Assembly (NCBI GenBank): GCA_039030395.1
Contig: JBCCEF010000008.1
Span: 62,001 to 126,000, forward strand
Reading direction: 5' to 3'
Source: Acidobacteriota bacterium
Lineage (GTDB): Bacteria; Acidobacteriota; Thermoanaerobaculia; Multivoradales; JBCCEF01
Length of the DNA stretch: 64,000 bases
Shown: positions 46,042 to 54,179 of the stretch, piece after piece
Position numbering within the stretch: the first letter of the stretch is position 1
Layout: each line of letters begins with the position of its first letter
Program-made: the position numbers and the translations under genes
The notes under the pieces: generated by a model
Seen by the model: only the letters and a program-made list of their open reading frames with translations
What the model was told of the DNA's origin: nothing
The model's database searches: none

Positions 46042-46060
46042 AAAAGGACGGTCATCGTCC
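46042..46060 (-). terminator. Short hairpin after the low-GC operon
   Basis: Reading minus, GGACG-ATGAC-CGTCC is followed by TTTT. A 5-bp stem only, 5 bp after the lipoprotein stop. Confidence 0.45.
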
Positions 46061-46064
46061 ACCT

Positions 46065-46526
46065 TCATGCTGTCCTCAGCCCGCCATCAGTCGCAATGTG
46101 CCCTTCTCGCTCGTAAAGAAAAACTTGACCTGACGATGAACCCGAAGACTCAACCGCAACCTCAATAGAATATATTTGACCTCCGAATTCAAAGTCCTCA
46201 ACCTCGCCCAAGCGCAGAACAATGTCAGCCACAACTCTTTCTCTCTCTCGGGGACCAGACTCACTGATCTCAAAAACTCCAACACGAACCTGATTACCCT
46301 CTACGCGAATGAGTCTAATATCCAAGAAGACAGCCGACTCTTCGTCCACAAGATTCAAGCCCTCCCCTTGCCGCACCATACTCTCAAGCTTCCAGTCCTC
46401 GCCTGACGCAAAGACCGTGACGGAAAACTTTTCAGAATCCTCATGCACTTCCCCACCTCTATCAGAATCACAGGCCGATAACCAAAAAAGTACTATCGAC
46501 AAAAAGATCACTCGAAGAATCATCAT
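46065..46526 (-). CDS. Hypothetical lipoprotein of the AT-rich island
   Basis: 153 residues. Hydrophobic signal ILRVIFLSIVLFWLSAC with lipobox Cys at about 19, then an acidic beta-rich body (KFSVTVFASGEDWKLESMVR). No family recognised. The ATG at 46526 overlaps the upstream stop (ATGA). Codons are AT-richer than in surrounding genes. Third gene of a three-gene secreted set. Confidence 0.62.
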   Translation of the reverse strand: MMILRVIFLSIVLFWLSACDSDRGGEVHEDSEKFSVTVFASGEDWKLESMVRQGEGLNLVDEESAVFLDIRLIRVEGNQVRVGVFEISESGPRERERVVADIVLRLGEVEDFEFGGQIYSIEVAVESSGSSSGQVFLYEREGHIATDGGLRTA

Positions 46527-47050
46527 AGCCACTCGGTAATCGACAAATCCCCGGACCAATACGGAAGCATCCCACCAGCCTCACAATCTCTTGCCACCGC
46601 CTCAAGCCTTAGAACATCGATTTTTCTTCTAGAATTCACCAGAGTATGGGTCCGAACTTCAGGATCGTAAGGGCCCAGGTTCACTATCACTGAAGGTTGA
46701 AGGTCTACGTGAACAATCACAGTGTCTGCGGTGCAGTGACCATCGCCCGTTGGCTCTTCGACTCGCTCAGGCCTTGTCAAATCGACTTTTATCTTCTTGC
46801 TCGGAGAAAATCTGGCAATAAAATCTTTTCCACAATTACCGCTCGCACCGTCACAGTGTTGCGAAAAGGAAATCGTCTCGGTCCTCAGAAATCCAATGTT
46901 GAGAGCGTCAGAAATCTGGTCCTGAAAAAGAAGATGTCCAAATGATGCAATTGAAGCGACGGAACCAACGTGTCCCAAGGCTATCGCCAACAAGGAAATC
47001 ACTGCATACTTAAGACCGCGTCGCCGGCTTTCCCTAGGCCATCGAGACAT
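46523..47050 (-). CDS. Hypothetical exported protein of the AT-rich island
   Basis: 175 residues. A helix at about 13-37 acts as signal or anchor. The rest has Cys residues at FSQHCDG, GNCGKDF, GHCTADT and ARDCEAGG, so disulfides are likely. No family recognised. It starts 3 bp after the Cys-rich gene's stop and overlaps the lipoprotein. Confidence 0.6.
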   Translation of the reverse strand: MSRWPRESRRRGLKYAVISLLAIALGHVGSVASIASFGHLLFQDQISDALNIGFLRTETISFSQHCDGASGNCGKDFIARFSPSKKIKVDLTRPERVEEPTGDGHCTADTVIVHVDLQPSVIVNLGPYDPEVRTHTLVNSRRKIDVLRLEAVARDCEAGGMLPYWSGDLSITEWL

Positions 47051-47053
47051 GAT

Positions 47054-47401
47054 CTAGGAACCACAACATGGGGTCACACAGCAGCTTGAACACCCACTGC
47101 TTACACTGCACCCACAAACCGACGCAGAACCGTCACAAGTCATAACGCAGCACGCAGTTGGCCTTAGGTTTTGTCCTTGAAAGACAGAGCCTAGATCTCG
47201 CACCATGTCTCCTTGAGCGACCTCAGCAAGTGCGACCGTTGAGATGACTTCAGAAACAGACTCTCCAGAACACACACTTTTGGCCCTGGTTACTTGGACT
47301 TGGTCGGAGGCATCGAGAGTTGCCGTCGAATCGGTCTCGAAACCAACCAAGAAGGCAACGAGTATCGTGACACAAAACAACAACATCTTAACAACGATCA
47401 T
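47054..47401 (-). CDS. Cys-rich secreted small protein
   Basis: 115 residues. Signal or helix at 5-22 (LLFCVTILVAFLVGFETDS), a 60-residue middle without Cys clusters, then a tail with ten Cys in the last 33 residues (ACCVMTCDG, CGCSVSSGC, SSCCVTPCCGS). The ATG follows GAGG with 5 nt spacing, and a near-consensus promoter lies 30 bp upstream. No family recognised. Could be a disulfide-rich secreted peptide, a metal binder or the precursor of a processed peptide; none is shown. Confidence 0.66.
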   Translation of the reverse strand: MIVVKMLLFCVTILVAFLVGFETDSTATLDASDQVQVTRAKSVCSGESVSEVISTVALAEVAQGDMVRDLGSVFQGQNLRPTACCVMTCDGSASVCGCSVSSGCSSCCVTPCCGS

Positions 47402-47430
47402 AAAATCCTCAATATGAGTTTTGTTGAATG

Positions 47431-47460
47431 ATTATAAGTCCCACTCGACGAGGAGGTCAA
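47431..47460 (-). promoter_or_regulatory. Near-consensus sigma-70 promoter
   Basis: Minus strand TTGACC (47455-47460), 18 bp, TATAAT (47431-47436). Expected start about 47424, leaving a short leader before the Cys-rich gene at 47401. The best promoter in the window. Confidence 0.75.
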
Positions 47461-47625
47461 GCGCGGTCTCAGCATTACCTTCGAGGCAGATAGCATGCCA
47501 GTGGTCGCCTCCTGAGGCTCGAACCGGCCGATAGAGGAAGACAGGACCCTCGAATCCTCTACTCGGTAACGCATCGCCACTGCAAAACGCCTAGACTTCT
47601 GAAACTCTGACAAGGAGTTTGCCAT

Positions 47626-49221
47626 ATGGCCGACATCCGCTACATCGACAAGGACTTCGTTCGCTTCACCTACCTCGGATTCGACGGCAGCGAGCGCAAG
47701 GCGACGCTGGTCTTTGGCGACAAGGTGGACGTGCTGGAGGAGGGCGCGGGAGCCCAACCTAGCCGGATCCGGGCGCTGGAGCTGTTCGACGGCAACCTGG
47801 AAGGGACGGTGCGCGGCCGGCCGTTCCGGGATCGCACGAAAGGCGTGCTCAAATTCTCGATGGTGGACGTGCAGCAGGGCGACGGGATGATCCTCGAAGG
47901 CCCGCCAGACGAGAACCAGCGCCGGCCGATCGCGTTCATCGATGCCGGCGACAACAAGCTCTTTGCCCGCCACGCGGCGGCGCGCTTCCAGCACCACCGG
48001 CCGACTGCGGCCAGCCCCCTGGAGGTGGACCTGATCCTCGTCACCCACGGCGATGCGGACCACTTCGACGGCCTAAACGACCTTCGGCGCTCGGAGACGG
48101 AGAGCGGCCTGGCCGACCGCAAACGGCTGTTTATTCGGCCGCGGCGGGTTTTTCACAACGGCCTGGTCAAGGCGTCGTCCACCGGACGCTCGGAAACGGA
48201 GCGCCTGGGCCGCACCGTGGAGGTGGACGGCACGCCGATGATCGTCGACCTCTACGACGATCCGCGGGACGCGCCGGAAGAGCTGCGCAATCGCCCCTAC
48301 TCCTGGTGGGCAAAGAGCCTCGATCACTGGGAGCAGCGCGGCCAGATCGCCTTTGAGCGCATCGCCCACGGCATGGACCCGAACGCTCTGTTCGATTTCC
48401 TCGGCCCGCTCAAGGTCGAGATCCAGGGTCCTTTCACCACCGACGTCACGGACCCCGAAGACGGCGAGACCAAGCCCGCCCTGCCCTTTTTCCACAAGCG
48501 AAAAAAGTCCGCCGTCCTCCACCTGGAAGACGAAACGGAGCCGGAACCAACACAGTATTCCACCTCGCATACCATCAACGGCCACTCGATCGCCCTGCGC
48601 CTGACCTACGGCAATGTACGCTTCAATCTGACCGGCGACCTCAATCAGGAGTCGATGGCGCTGATGCGCCGCAACCTGCCGCTCGCAGACCTCGAAGCCG
48701 AGATCATCAAGGCGCCGCACCACGGTTCGGCGGACTTCGACTACGAGGCCTTGAAGGCGATGCGGCCGGTGGTGTCGCTGATCTCGTCCGGCGACGAGAG
48801 CGGCAGCAAGGAGCACATCCATCCCCGCGCCACTCTGGTGGCGGCCCTCGGCAAGGTCAGCCGCGGCAAGACAGGGATCGTGCTGTGCACAGAGTTGGCG
48901 GCCTTCTTCGCCAAGCGCGACTACTCCCACGAGCGCAAAAAAATCGCTGAGTTCTACGACGGCGACGAGGACCTCACCCTTACCCGCGCTGCCCTCAAGG
49001 CGTACTACCGAAAGCGCCGACGCAGTTTCCAGGAGCGAGAAGATCTGCCCGACTTTTTTGCCTTCGAGCGCACCAACTTCGGCATCCTCCACGTGCGGAC
49101 GGACGGCGAGCGAGTGCTGGTGTTCACCCACAGCGGCAAGAAGGGCATGCGCGAGGCCTACCGGTTCTCGGTGAACGAGGACCACGTGGCCCGTTTCTCC
49201 AAAGACGTCAAAACGGGATAG
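47626..49221 (+). CDS. MBL-fold hydrolase, ComEC/Rec2-like soluble domain
   Basis: 531 residues. Metal motifs: LILVTHGDADHFDGL (HxxxDH), FNLTGDLNQESM (Asp) and EIIKAPHHGSADFDYEAL (His), as in the beta-lactamase domain of ComEC. There are no membrane helices or signal, so it should be cytosolic. Residues 160-330 are an insertion between the metal motifs, and the C-terminus (about 430-531) is a separate basic domain. The ATG follows AAGGAG. Function unclear; a nuclease role is possible. Confidence 0.82.
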   Translation: MADIRYIDKDFVRFTYLGFDGSERKATLVFGDKVDVLEEGAGAQPSRIRALELFDGNLEGTVRGRPFRDRTKGVLKFSMVDVQQGDGMILEGPPDENQRRPIAFIDAGDNKLFARHAAARFQHHRPTAASPLEVDLILVTHGDADHFDGLNDLRRSETESGLADRKRLFIRPRRVFHNGLVKASSTGRSETERLGRTVEVDGTPMIVDLYDDPRDAPEELRNRPYSWWAKSLDHWEQRGQIAFERIAHGMDPNALFDFLGPLKVEIQGPFTTDVTDPEDGETKPALPFFHKRKKSAVLHLEDETEPEPTQYSTSHTINGHSIALRLTYGNVRFNLTGDLNQESMALMRRNLPLADLEAEIIKAPHHGSADFDYEALKAMRPVVSLISSGDESGSKEHIHPRATLVAALGKVSRGKTGIVLCTELAAFFAKRDYSHERKKIAEFYDGDEDLTLTRAALKAYYRKRRRSFQEREDLPDFFAFERTNFGILHVRTDGERVLVFTHSGKKGMREAYRFSVNEDHVARFSKDVKTG

Positions 49222-49242
49222 GCCGAAGCGGGACCTAGAGAC

Positions 49243-51219
49243 TCACGACGGCGAAATCGCGCTCTCTCGCAGTCCCCGCACCAGCAAGTAAAACCCGTTC
49301 TGACCGCCCTCGGGGCAGGTTTCGACGACGATCCGTCGCGATCCGGCCGCGAACGGCACGGTCACCCGGAGCCCTTGCCCCAAGACCGCCCGCAGGCTTC
49401 CCTGGGCCGAAACCAAGCGCTCGCCGTCCACCCACAGCGATGCGGGACCGTAGGGCGCGAACTCAAAGTCGATCGTCACCGGCACATCGAAAACCGTGGT
49501 CTGCTCGAAGGTGGCGCATTCGCCGTCGCCCACCACCCGCGCGGCGTTGACGAAGCCTTCGACGGCCGCCGCCTGGGGTGAGTCGGCGCGGGGATAGGGC
49601 ACTGCGACCGCCGCCTCCCTCTCCGGCTCGAACAGACCGGCCGACACCGCATCCCAATCGAGCACGAATCCGCCGTTGGCCTGGGGTTCGATCCGGTAGA
49701 CCCCATTGAACAGGCGGTGGAGGGAGGTGAGCCGTGGGTCACCGGTCATCCGCTGGTCGAAGGCCTCAAAATCGCTCTCCACCACGGAGTAGACGATGTA
49801 GTCACTCGCCAGCACCGTCGCGGCGCGCAGCGGAACGTCCGGCTCCGAACCGTCCAGGATCTCTCGGTAGGCCTGGAAGGCCGCCGGGTCGAAGCGGTAA
49901 ATGGGCACTGGATCCAGGGGGTTGAGAAACAGAGCCTCCGGCGCCCACAGCATGTAGATTCCCGTCGAGGCGTGAGGCGCCAGCACCCGGGCACCGGCCG
50001 GCAGGGCGGCGCCGACCGCTTCCCGGTCCCGAAGGCGCACCTCATCGGGTCCCGCCGAGGTGCGCAGGTCGAAGCGCCGCAGCTCCCGGCCCACTCCGGG
50101 CAGGCACACCAGGAGGGCGAGGCCCACCGCCACCAGCGTCGGCAGGCGCCCGCGCCCGGGCAGAGCGATCCAGTGCCCAAACACCCGTCCGCGACGGCGC
50201 AGATCGAACAGCACCCAGAGCCCGGCGAAGACGAAGAAGTAAATGGAAAACCGCGACATCAACACGTAAAGCCCGCCGAAGGCGATGGCGGCAATGGCGA
50301 AAGTGTAGGCGAGGCGCGTCGTCTCCTCGCCGTCTCTGCCGGCAACACCGCCAGCGGCGGTACCCGGCCGGCTCGCCCACCACAGAATCAGCGCGCCGAG
50401 AAACCATCCGAGGTTGGCGAAGAGCGCGGCATCGACTCCGGCGGGCTGGAGTTCGCTGCCCACCCGAATGAAGCTCGTGTCCTGAAAGTACAGGACGTTC
50501 TGCAGCACCCAGATGTCGAGATTGTGCGGAAACTGCGGGTGGACGACGAGGCCGACGGCTACCCCGAGACCGGCGTAGAGCAAGAGCGGCCACTCCCACC
50601 GCCGGCGACTCCAGCCGGTCCACAAAAAGAGCAGCCCGAAGATCCCGAGAAATACCTGGAAAGCCGTATAGCTCAAGGCGTAGACCGCGCCGAGGACTCC
50701 CAGCCACCGGTAGCGCCGACCCGCCGCTGCCGCGATGGCGAGCAGCAGGATCAGCAGGGAGAGCAGCTCCGGCCGCAGGCGCACCATCCGCCAGGAAAAC
50801 TCCAACGAACCGACCACCAGCCACCAGGGCACCACCAGCCCCCATGGACCCAGGGCGCGATACCCGAAGGCGAACAGCGCGGTGAAGATCAGCGCATTGA
50901 AGAGGGCCAGGGCCCACCGGCCGCCGGCCATGAGGTCGCCGCCCTGGACGAAGGGCACCAGGGCGGCGTGGAAGAGAAACTCCTTGTCGCCGAAGCCGTC
51001 CCGAAACTCGCTGAACCGGGCCTGTGGCAGTTCGTCGACGAAGGGGCCATGCTCCGCGTACATGCGGGCAATGGCCAGGTGGTAGTAGGAGTCGGCGTCG
51101 TAGAGAACCGGGTGCTGGGAGTAGAAAACCCCCAGAGCTCCCCAGGCGACCAGGAAGACCGCCGCCAGCAACAACCAGGGCGGCCGGGATCGCGACGGCT
51201 CGTGCGTCGAACCGCTCAC
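49243..51219 (-). CDS. GT-C-like integral membrane protein
   Basis: 658 residues. About ten helices in the first 380 residues, with an acidic loop early (VLYDADSYYHLAIARMYAEH), typical of GT-C glycosyltransferases that use lipid-linked sugars. The C-terminal part (about 390-650) is soluble and beta-rich (YGPASLWVDGERLVSAQGSL). The start is GTG at 51219 with a weak ribosome site. It belongs to a cluster of similar polytopic proteins (52172-62168). Exact role unknown. Confidence 0.72.
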   Translation of the reverse strand: MSGSTHEPSRSRPPWLLLAAVFLVAWGALGVFYSQHPVLYDADSYYHLAIARMYAEHGPFVDELPQARFSEFRDGFGDKEFLFHAALVPFVQGGDLMAGGRWALALFNALIFTALFAFGYRALGPWGLVVPWWLVVGSLEFSWRMVRLRPELLSLLILLLAIAAAAGRRYRWLGVLGAVYALSYTAFQVFLGIFGLLFLWTGWSRRRWEWPLLLYAGLGVAVGLVVHPQFPHNLDIWVLQNVLYFQDTSFIRVGSELQPAGVDAALFANLGWFLGALILWWASRPGTAAGGVAGRDGEETTRLAYTFAIAAIAFGGLYVLMSRFSIYFFVFAGLWVLFDLRRRGRVFGHWIALPGRGRLPTLVAVGLALLVCLPGVGRELRRFDLRTSAGPDEVRLRDREAVGAALPAGARVLAPHASTGIYMLWAPEALFLNPLDPVPIYRFDPAAFQAYREILDGSEPDVPLRAATVLASDYIVYSVVESDFEAFDQRMTGDPRLTSLHRLFNGVYRIEPQANGGFVLDWDAVSAGLFEPEREAAVAVPYPRADSPQAAAVEGFVNAARVVGDGECATFEQTTVFDVPVTIDFEFAPYGPASLWVDGERLVSAQGSLRAVLGQGLRVTVPFAAGSRRIVVETCPEGGQNGFYLLVRGLRESAISPS

Positions 51220-51291
51220 CTAGGGAGAACCGGATCTTCTCTGGACAGTTCCCGATGGCACGAAGAACCGGTCACGGAGAAGCGTCGACGG

Positions 51292-51621
51292 TCAGGGACC
51301 GCACAATGCCTCGGCCGCCTCCAGATTGAAGCCGACGAGCAGCGTCTTTCCTTCGAGCAGCATCGGGGCGCGGTACTTGCCCGTAGGCCCTTTGAGAGCA
51401 TCGAGGTCGACCTCGGACGCCTTGAAACGCTCGACCTTCCGTCCCTTGGCCACGGTCACCGCATCGACCCTGGCCAGCAGGTCTTTCACCTCCGCATCGG
51501 ACAGCGGGTCTTTGCGGGCCGACCGCTCCTCGGCGATGGTCACATCATGACGCGTCAGCACCTCACGGGTGCGTTCGCAGCTCTTTCAAGAAGGGCGATG
51601 GTAGTAGAGTTCGACGGCCAT
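51292..51621 (-). CDS. ArsC/Spx-like selenoprotein with in-frame UGA (Sec12)
   Basis: 109 residues if the TGA at 51586-51588 is read as selenocysteine. The N-terminus is MAVELYYHRPSUKSCERTRE, matching the ArsC-family (seleno)protein start (YYHRpxUkTC) with a UxxC redox pair. The rest continues in frame: ARVDAVTVAKGRKVERFK, LKGPTGKYRAPMLLEGKTLL, the KGPtG..RaP motif of that family. Without Sec decoding the gene would begin at an internal GTG (51561) and lose the active site. The ATG has AAAGGAG 10 nt upstream. A SECIS-like hairpin follows the UGA. Probably a redox or reductase protein. Confidence 0.83.
51556..51588 (-). promoter_or_regulatory. UGA codon and bacterial SECIS-like hairpin
   Basis: After UGA and 12 nt, the minus strand reads C-GCACC-CGTGA-GGTGC-(T)-G: a 5-bp stem, six with a bulged T, and a 5-nt loop containing G. 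Position and loop G fit bacterial SelB-recognised SECIS elements. Confidence 0.65.
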
Positions 51622-51625
51622 AACG

Positions 51626-51636
51626 AGGAGGCTCCT
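51626..51636. promoter_or_regulatory. Palindromic ribosome site AGGAGGCTCCT serving both strands
   Basis: On plus, AGGAGG lies 5 nt before the TTG at 51637. On minus, AGGAG lies 10 nt before the ATG at 51621. The two start codons are only 15 bp apart. Confidence 0.55.
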
Positions 51637-52191
51637 TTGAAGAGTTTGAAGCTGATCTGCGCGCTGCGCATGGTAGCAAATGGAATCGTCGGCGGTGCGC
51701 TGCTCGCGGCATTTTTCCTCGCCGGCTGCGGGCAGCCCAGCGAGCCCGGCCCGACCGCAGCGACGGCCGAGGACAGCGGGACCTTTCGCGCCGCCCTGGT
51801 GGTGGCGAAGAGCGACTCCACGACGCCCACCACCGTCTGCGTCGAGCGCACCGGGTCCGATGGCTCTGCACCGGTCTCGGGAATCGACATTCTCACCCTG
51901 TCCGGCCTCGACCTCGCCTATGAGACGGCCGCCGGCGGCGGAGTGTTGGTCTGTCGTATCGACTCCGCCGGCTGCGATTTCCCGGCCGAAGGGTGCCTCT
52001 GCCAGTGTGAGTCCGGGGACTCCTGCCGCTTCTGGTCGTACTGGCAACGGCCGCCCGGAGCGAGCGCCTGGCAGAGAGCCGAGCGCGGCGGCGCCGGGTC
52101 CATGGCGCGGGACGGCGGCGTCGAAGGTTGGGTTTTCGGCGCCGGAGACGCTCCGCCGCCGGAGGTCTCATTCAACGACGTCTGTTCCTAG
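51637..52191 (+). CDS. Lipoprotein with DUF4430-like (transcobalamin-C-like) domain
   Basis: 184 residues. Signal with lipobox LAAFFLAGC. The C-terminal part (about 85-180) has CLCQCESGDSCRFWSYWQRP and DGGVEGWVFGAGDAP, resembling the DUF4430 family seen in cobalamin-related transport proteins. The TTG at 51637 has a good ribosome site; ATG at 51670 is an alternative that keeps the lipobox. It ends 20 bp inside the convergent membrane gene. Confidence 0.66.
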   Translation: MKSLKLICALRMVANGIVGGALLAAFFLAGCGQPSEPGPTAATAEDSGTFRAALVVAKSDSTTPTTVCVERTGSDGSAPVSGIDILTLSGLDLAYETAAGGGVLVCRIDSAGCDFPAEGCLCQCESGDSCRFWSYWQRPPGASAWQRAERGGAGSMARDGGVEGWVFGAGDAPPPEVSFNDVCS

Positions 52192-53686
52192 CGGTTCGGG
52201 GCGCCGCCGAGCGGCCGGGCACCGCGAGAGCGACGGTGCCGACGATGAGCAGGGCGGGAACCAGGTGGAAGAGCAGCCGCGGGAAGCTCGACCGAACATA
52301 GAAATCGACATCGACCGGCGCCGTGAAGTACACCGCCAGATAGAAGGCAAGCTGCCCCGCGATGACCAGGGCGGCAATCCGCGTCCGCCGGAGCACCAAC
52401 AGCCACGGCAGCACGACCAACAGCCACGGCACGGCGTGCCACTCGATGGTCTGGAGCGCCTCGACCAGGCCGGCCGCGATGGTGGCGGCCCGGCCGAGGT
52501 CCGGAGCGCCGCTGTTGGTGGCCTGAAAGAGACCGTGGCGAGCCGACATCGCGAGCCAGGGAAGGCCGACGACGGCGGGCATCAGCACCAGACCAAAGAG
52601 CCTCCGCCAGCTCCAACCGGAGCGACGCCAGCGCAGCGCGATCCACACGCCGAGAAGCACCCCCGCCAGGACCGGCCCCTCGATCTTCGCCGCCGTCGCC
52701 AGGGCCGCCGCCGCGGACACTCGCAGGTCGTCGGCTCGGCCTAGCCCGACCTTCTCACCAACTTCGTCGCGAGAGGGCGCAGGCGCCTGTAGCTGCAAGG
52801 AGTGAGGTCCTCGAAGCGACACAGGCGTACTCGAAGTACGTCGAGGAGCGGAGAGGTCAAAGGACGCCGCAGATGCAGGTGCATCCGTCCTCGCAGCAGA
52901 AGGCTGGGGAGAAGATCGGGCGAGAGGCGATAGGAGTGCCGGCAGGGCCAAGACGATGGCGAGGGCGATCGGCCAGTCGGCGGCGCCGGCCATGCGGTAG
53001 CCGATGCCGAACATCGCGGTCACCAGCGCGAGAACCGCGATCCCCGCCTGGGCCGAGAACGCATCGGCGCCGGCGCGCCGAAGGGTCTCTCGGCCGGCGA
53101 GCAGCATCGCCGCGAAAAACACCGCCGACCAGAGCATCGCCCCGCCCTCGGCGAAGCGCCCTTCGATCAGCGAGCTCAGGGCGGTCAAGGTCGGAACGAG
53201 ATGCGGGTAGTCGGGATGGGCGGCGAGGTGGAGGGAATCGCTCAGGAAGTGCCAGTCGATTCCGCCCGCCAGAAACGATCGGTGCGCCTTGATCCCCCAG
53301 TGGTAGACGAAATCCGGCAGGCCGATCTGTCGTCCGGCGGCGATGAAGCCATAGAGGATCACCGTACCGAGGGCCGCCAGATCTCCCCAGCCGAAGGAAC
53401 TGCGAAGCCCTGCTGGCCTGCCGGAGGCCGTCCGTGACCTCCACCCGTCGAACCAGAGCCCCCCGGCAATCAAAGCCACCACCACCCCCACGCTGCCGCG
53501 GGTCCAGCGAACGGACAGCAAGTCCATCAGCAACAGGGCGCCGAAGATCCACACCAATCCCAGAGCCAGCCGCCGGCCCCAGCGGTCGAGCGAGCGGTCG
53601 TCTTCGTTCGAGAAAGCCTTCTCCACCAGCCAGCCGACTCCACCGGAAACCAGGGTCAGCAGAAAGACCGAAAGGAGGCTGGTCAT
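52172..53686 (-). CDS. Polytopic membrane protein, GT-C-like, with internal repeat insertion
   Basis: 504 residues, many helices (FLLTLVSGGVGWLVEKAF at the start, PDFVYHWGIKAHRSFLAGGI as an early loop). Between about residues 250 and 315 a Ser/Pro/Arg-rich, non-membrane segment interrupts the helices; it is encoded by an imperfect palindromic element (52779-52883). Frame resumes at GRADDLRVSAAAALATAAKI. The ATG at 53686 overlaps the upstream gene stop (ATGA). Function inferred only as glycan-related. Confidence 0.7.
   Translation of the reverse strand: MTSLLSVFLLTLVSGGVGWLVEKAFSNEDDRSLDRWGRRLALGLVWIFGALLLMDLLSVRWTRGSVGVVVALIAGGLWFDGWRSRTASGRPAGLRSSFGWGDLAALGTVILYGFIAAGRQIGLPDFVYHWGIKAHRSFLAGGIDWHFLSDSLHLAAHPDYPHLVPTLTALSSLIEGRFAEGGAMLWSAVFFAAMLLAGRETLRRAGADAFSAQAGIAVLALVTAMFGIGYRMAGAADWPIALAIVLALPALLSPLARSSPQPSAARTDAPASAASFDLSAPRRTSSTPVSLRGPHSLQLQAPAPSRDEVGEKVGLGRADDLRVSAAAALATAAKIEGPVLAGVLLGVWIALRWRRSGWSWRRLFGLVLMPAVVGLPWLAMSARHGLFQATNSGAPDLGRAATIAAGLVEALQTIEWHAVPWLLVVLPWLLVLRRTRIAALVIAGQLAFYLAVYFTAPVDVDFYVRSSFPRLLFHLVPALLIVGTVALAVPGRSAAPRTARNRRR
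52779..52883. repeat. Imperfect palindromic element inside a coding region
   Basis: Nested inverted repeats around a CGTACT-CGA-AGTACG centre (52826-52840): TCCTCGA / TCGAGGA outside it, and GCGCCTGTAGCTGC / GCAGATGCAGGTGC outermost. A CAGGCGCCTG palindrome begins at 52780. It keeps the frame of the host gene. Confidence 0.6.
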
Positions 53687-54132
53687 CGGACCGTCTTCCC
53701 CACTGGCGTTCGAATGCGGTAGGTGACGCCGCTCCAGGAGCGATAGATCTCCCGCAGGCGGGGGTGGTCGATCTCGGTGTTGTAGGCGAGGAGGTACTCG
53801 CCGGCCCGCTGCGCCTCTGGGTGGTCGAGAGGGATCACCCGATGCTCCGGCAGGAAGTAGGCCGCCCAGAAGGTGAGGAAATAATCCTGAGTTTCGGAAC
53901 CGGTGCCCGTCGCGAAGACCACCACGGACATCTCCGGCACCTCGACGGTGGCCGCTTCCAGGAAGAATCTGAGGGCCTCCGGGCGCACCTGGCCCAAGCG
54001 CCAGAAGGCGACCTCGCCGGAACCGGTAGGGTCGGCCACCGCTTGCCGGTAGGTCTCCACCTCGCGGGCGAGGCCGAAGACGCACCAGACCAGGGCCAGT
54101 AGCAGCACCAGCTTGCGGAGGAAAAGGAACAC
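53683..54132 (-). CDS. Hypothetical single-pass membrane protein
   Basis: 149 residues. N-terminal helix (VFLFLRKLVLLLALVWCVFG), then a soluble domain (about 30-149: GEVAFWRLGQVRPEALRFFL, VEVPEMSVVVFATG). GTG at 54132 is chosen because a TATACT box on the minus strand (54165-54170) would start transcription just upstream. A TTG at 54180 is the alternative. The GT-C-like gene follows (ATGA overlap). No family recognised. Confidence 0.58.
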   Translation of the reverse strand: MFLFLRKLVLLLALVWCVFGLAREVETYRQAVADPTGSGEVAFWRLGQVRPEALRFFLEAATVEVPEMSVVVFATGTGSETQDYFLTFWAAYFLPEHRVIPLDHPEAQRAGEYLLAYNTEIDHPRLREIYRSWSGVTYRIRTPVGKTVR

Positions 54133-54164
54133 GGGATCGGTACCGGGACGGAGGGTTCGGTCCC

Positions 54165-54172
54165 AGTATAAT
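54165..54172. promoter_or_regulatory. Bidirectional -10 region
   Basis: AGTATAAT contains TATAAT on plus (54167-54172), 7 nt before the ATG at 54180, and TATACT on minus (54165-54170). The plus gene would be leaderless. Confidence 0.5.
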
Positions 54173-54179
54173 CCCGCCA

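Noticed and set aside
47054-47401. Cys-rich protein as a lanthipeptide or thiopeptide precursor
   Set aside because: It has an export signal rather than a leader, and no modification enzyme gene is nearby.
51292-51561. 89-residue truncated ArsC-like pseudogene
   Set aside because: Reading the upstream TGA as selenocysteine restores the family N-terminus, ribosome site and active site.
49717-52191. 824-codon open frame on plus strand
   Set aside because: Most of it is antisense to the GT-C-like gene; only its end from 51637 is a real gene with signal and ribosome site.
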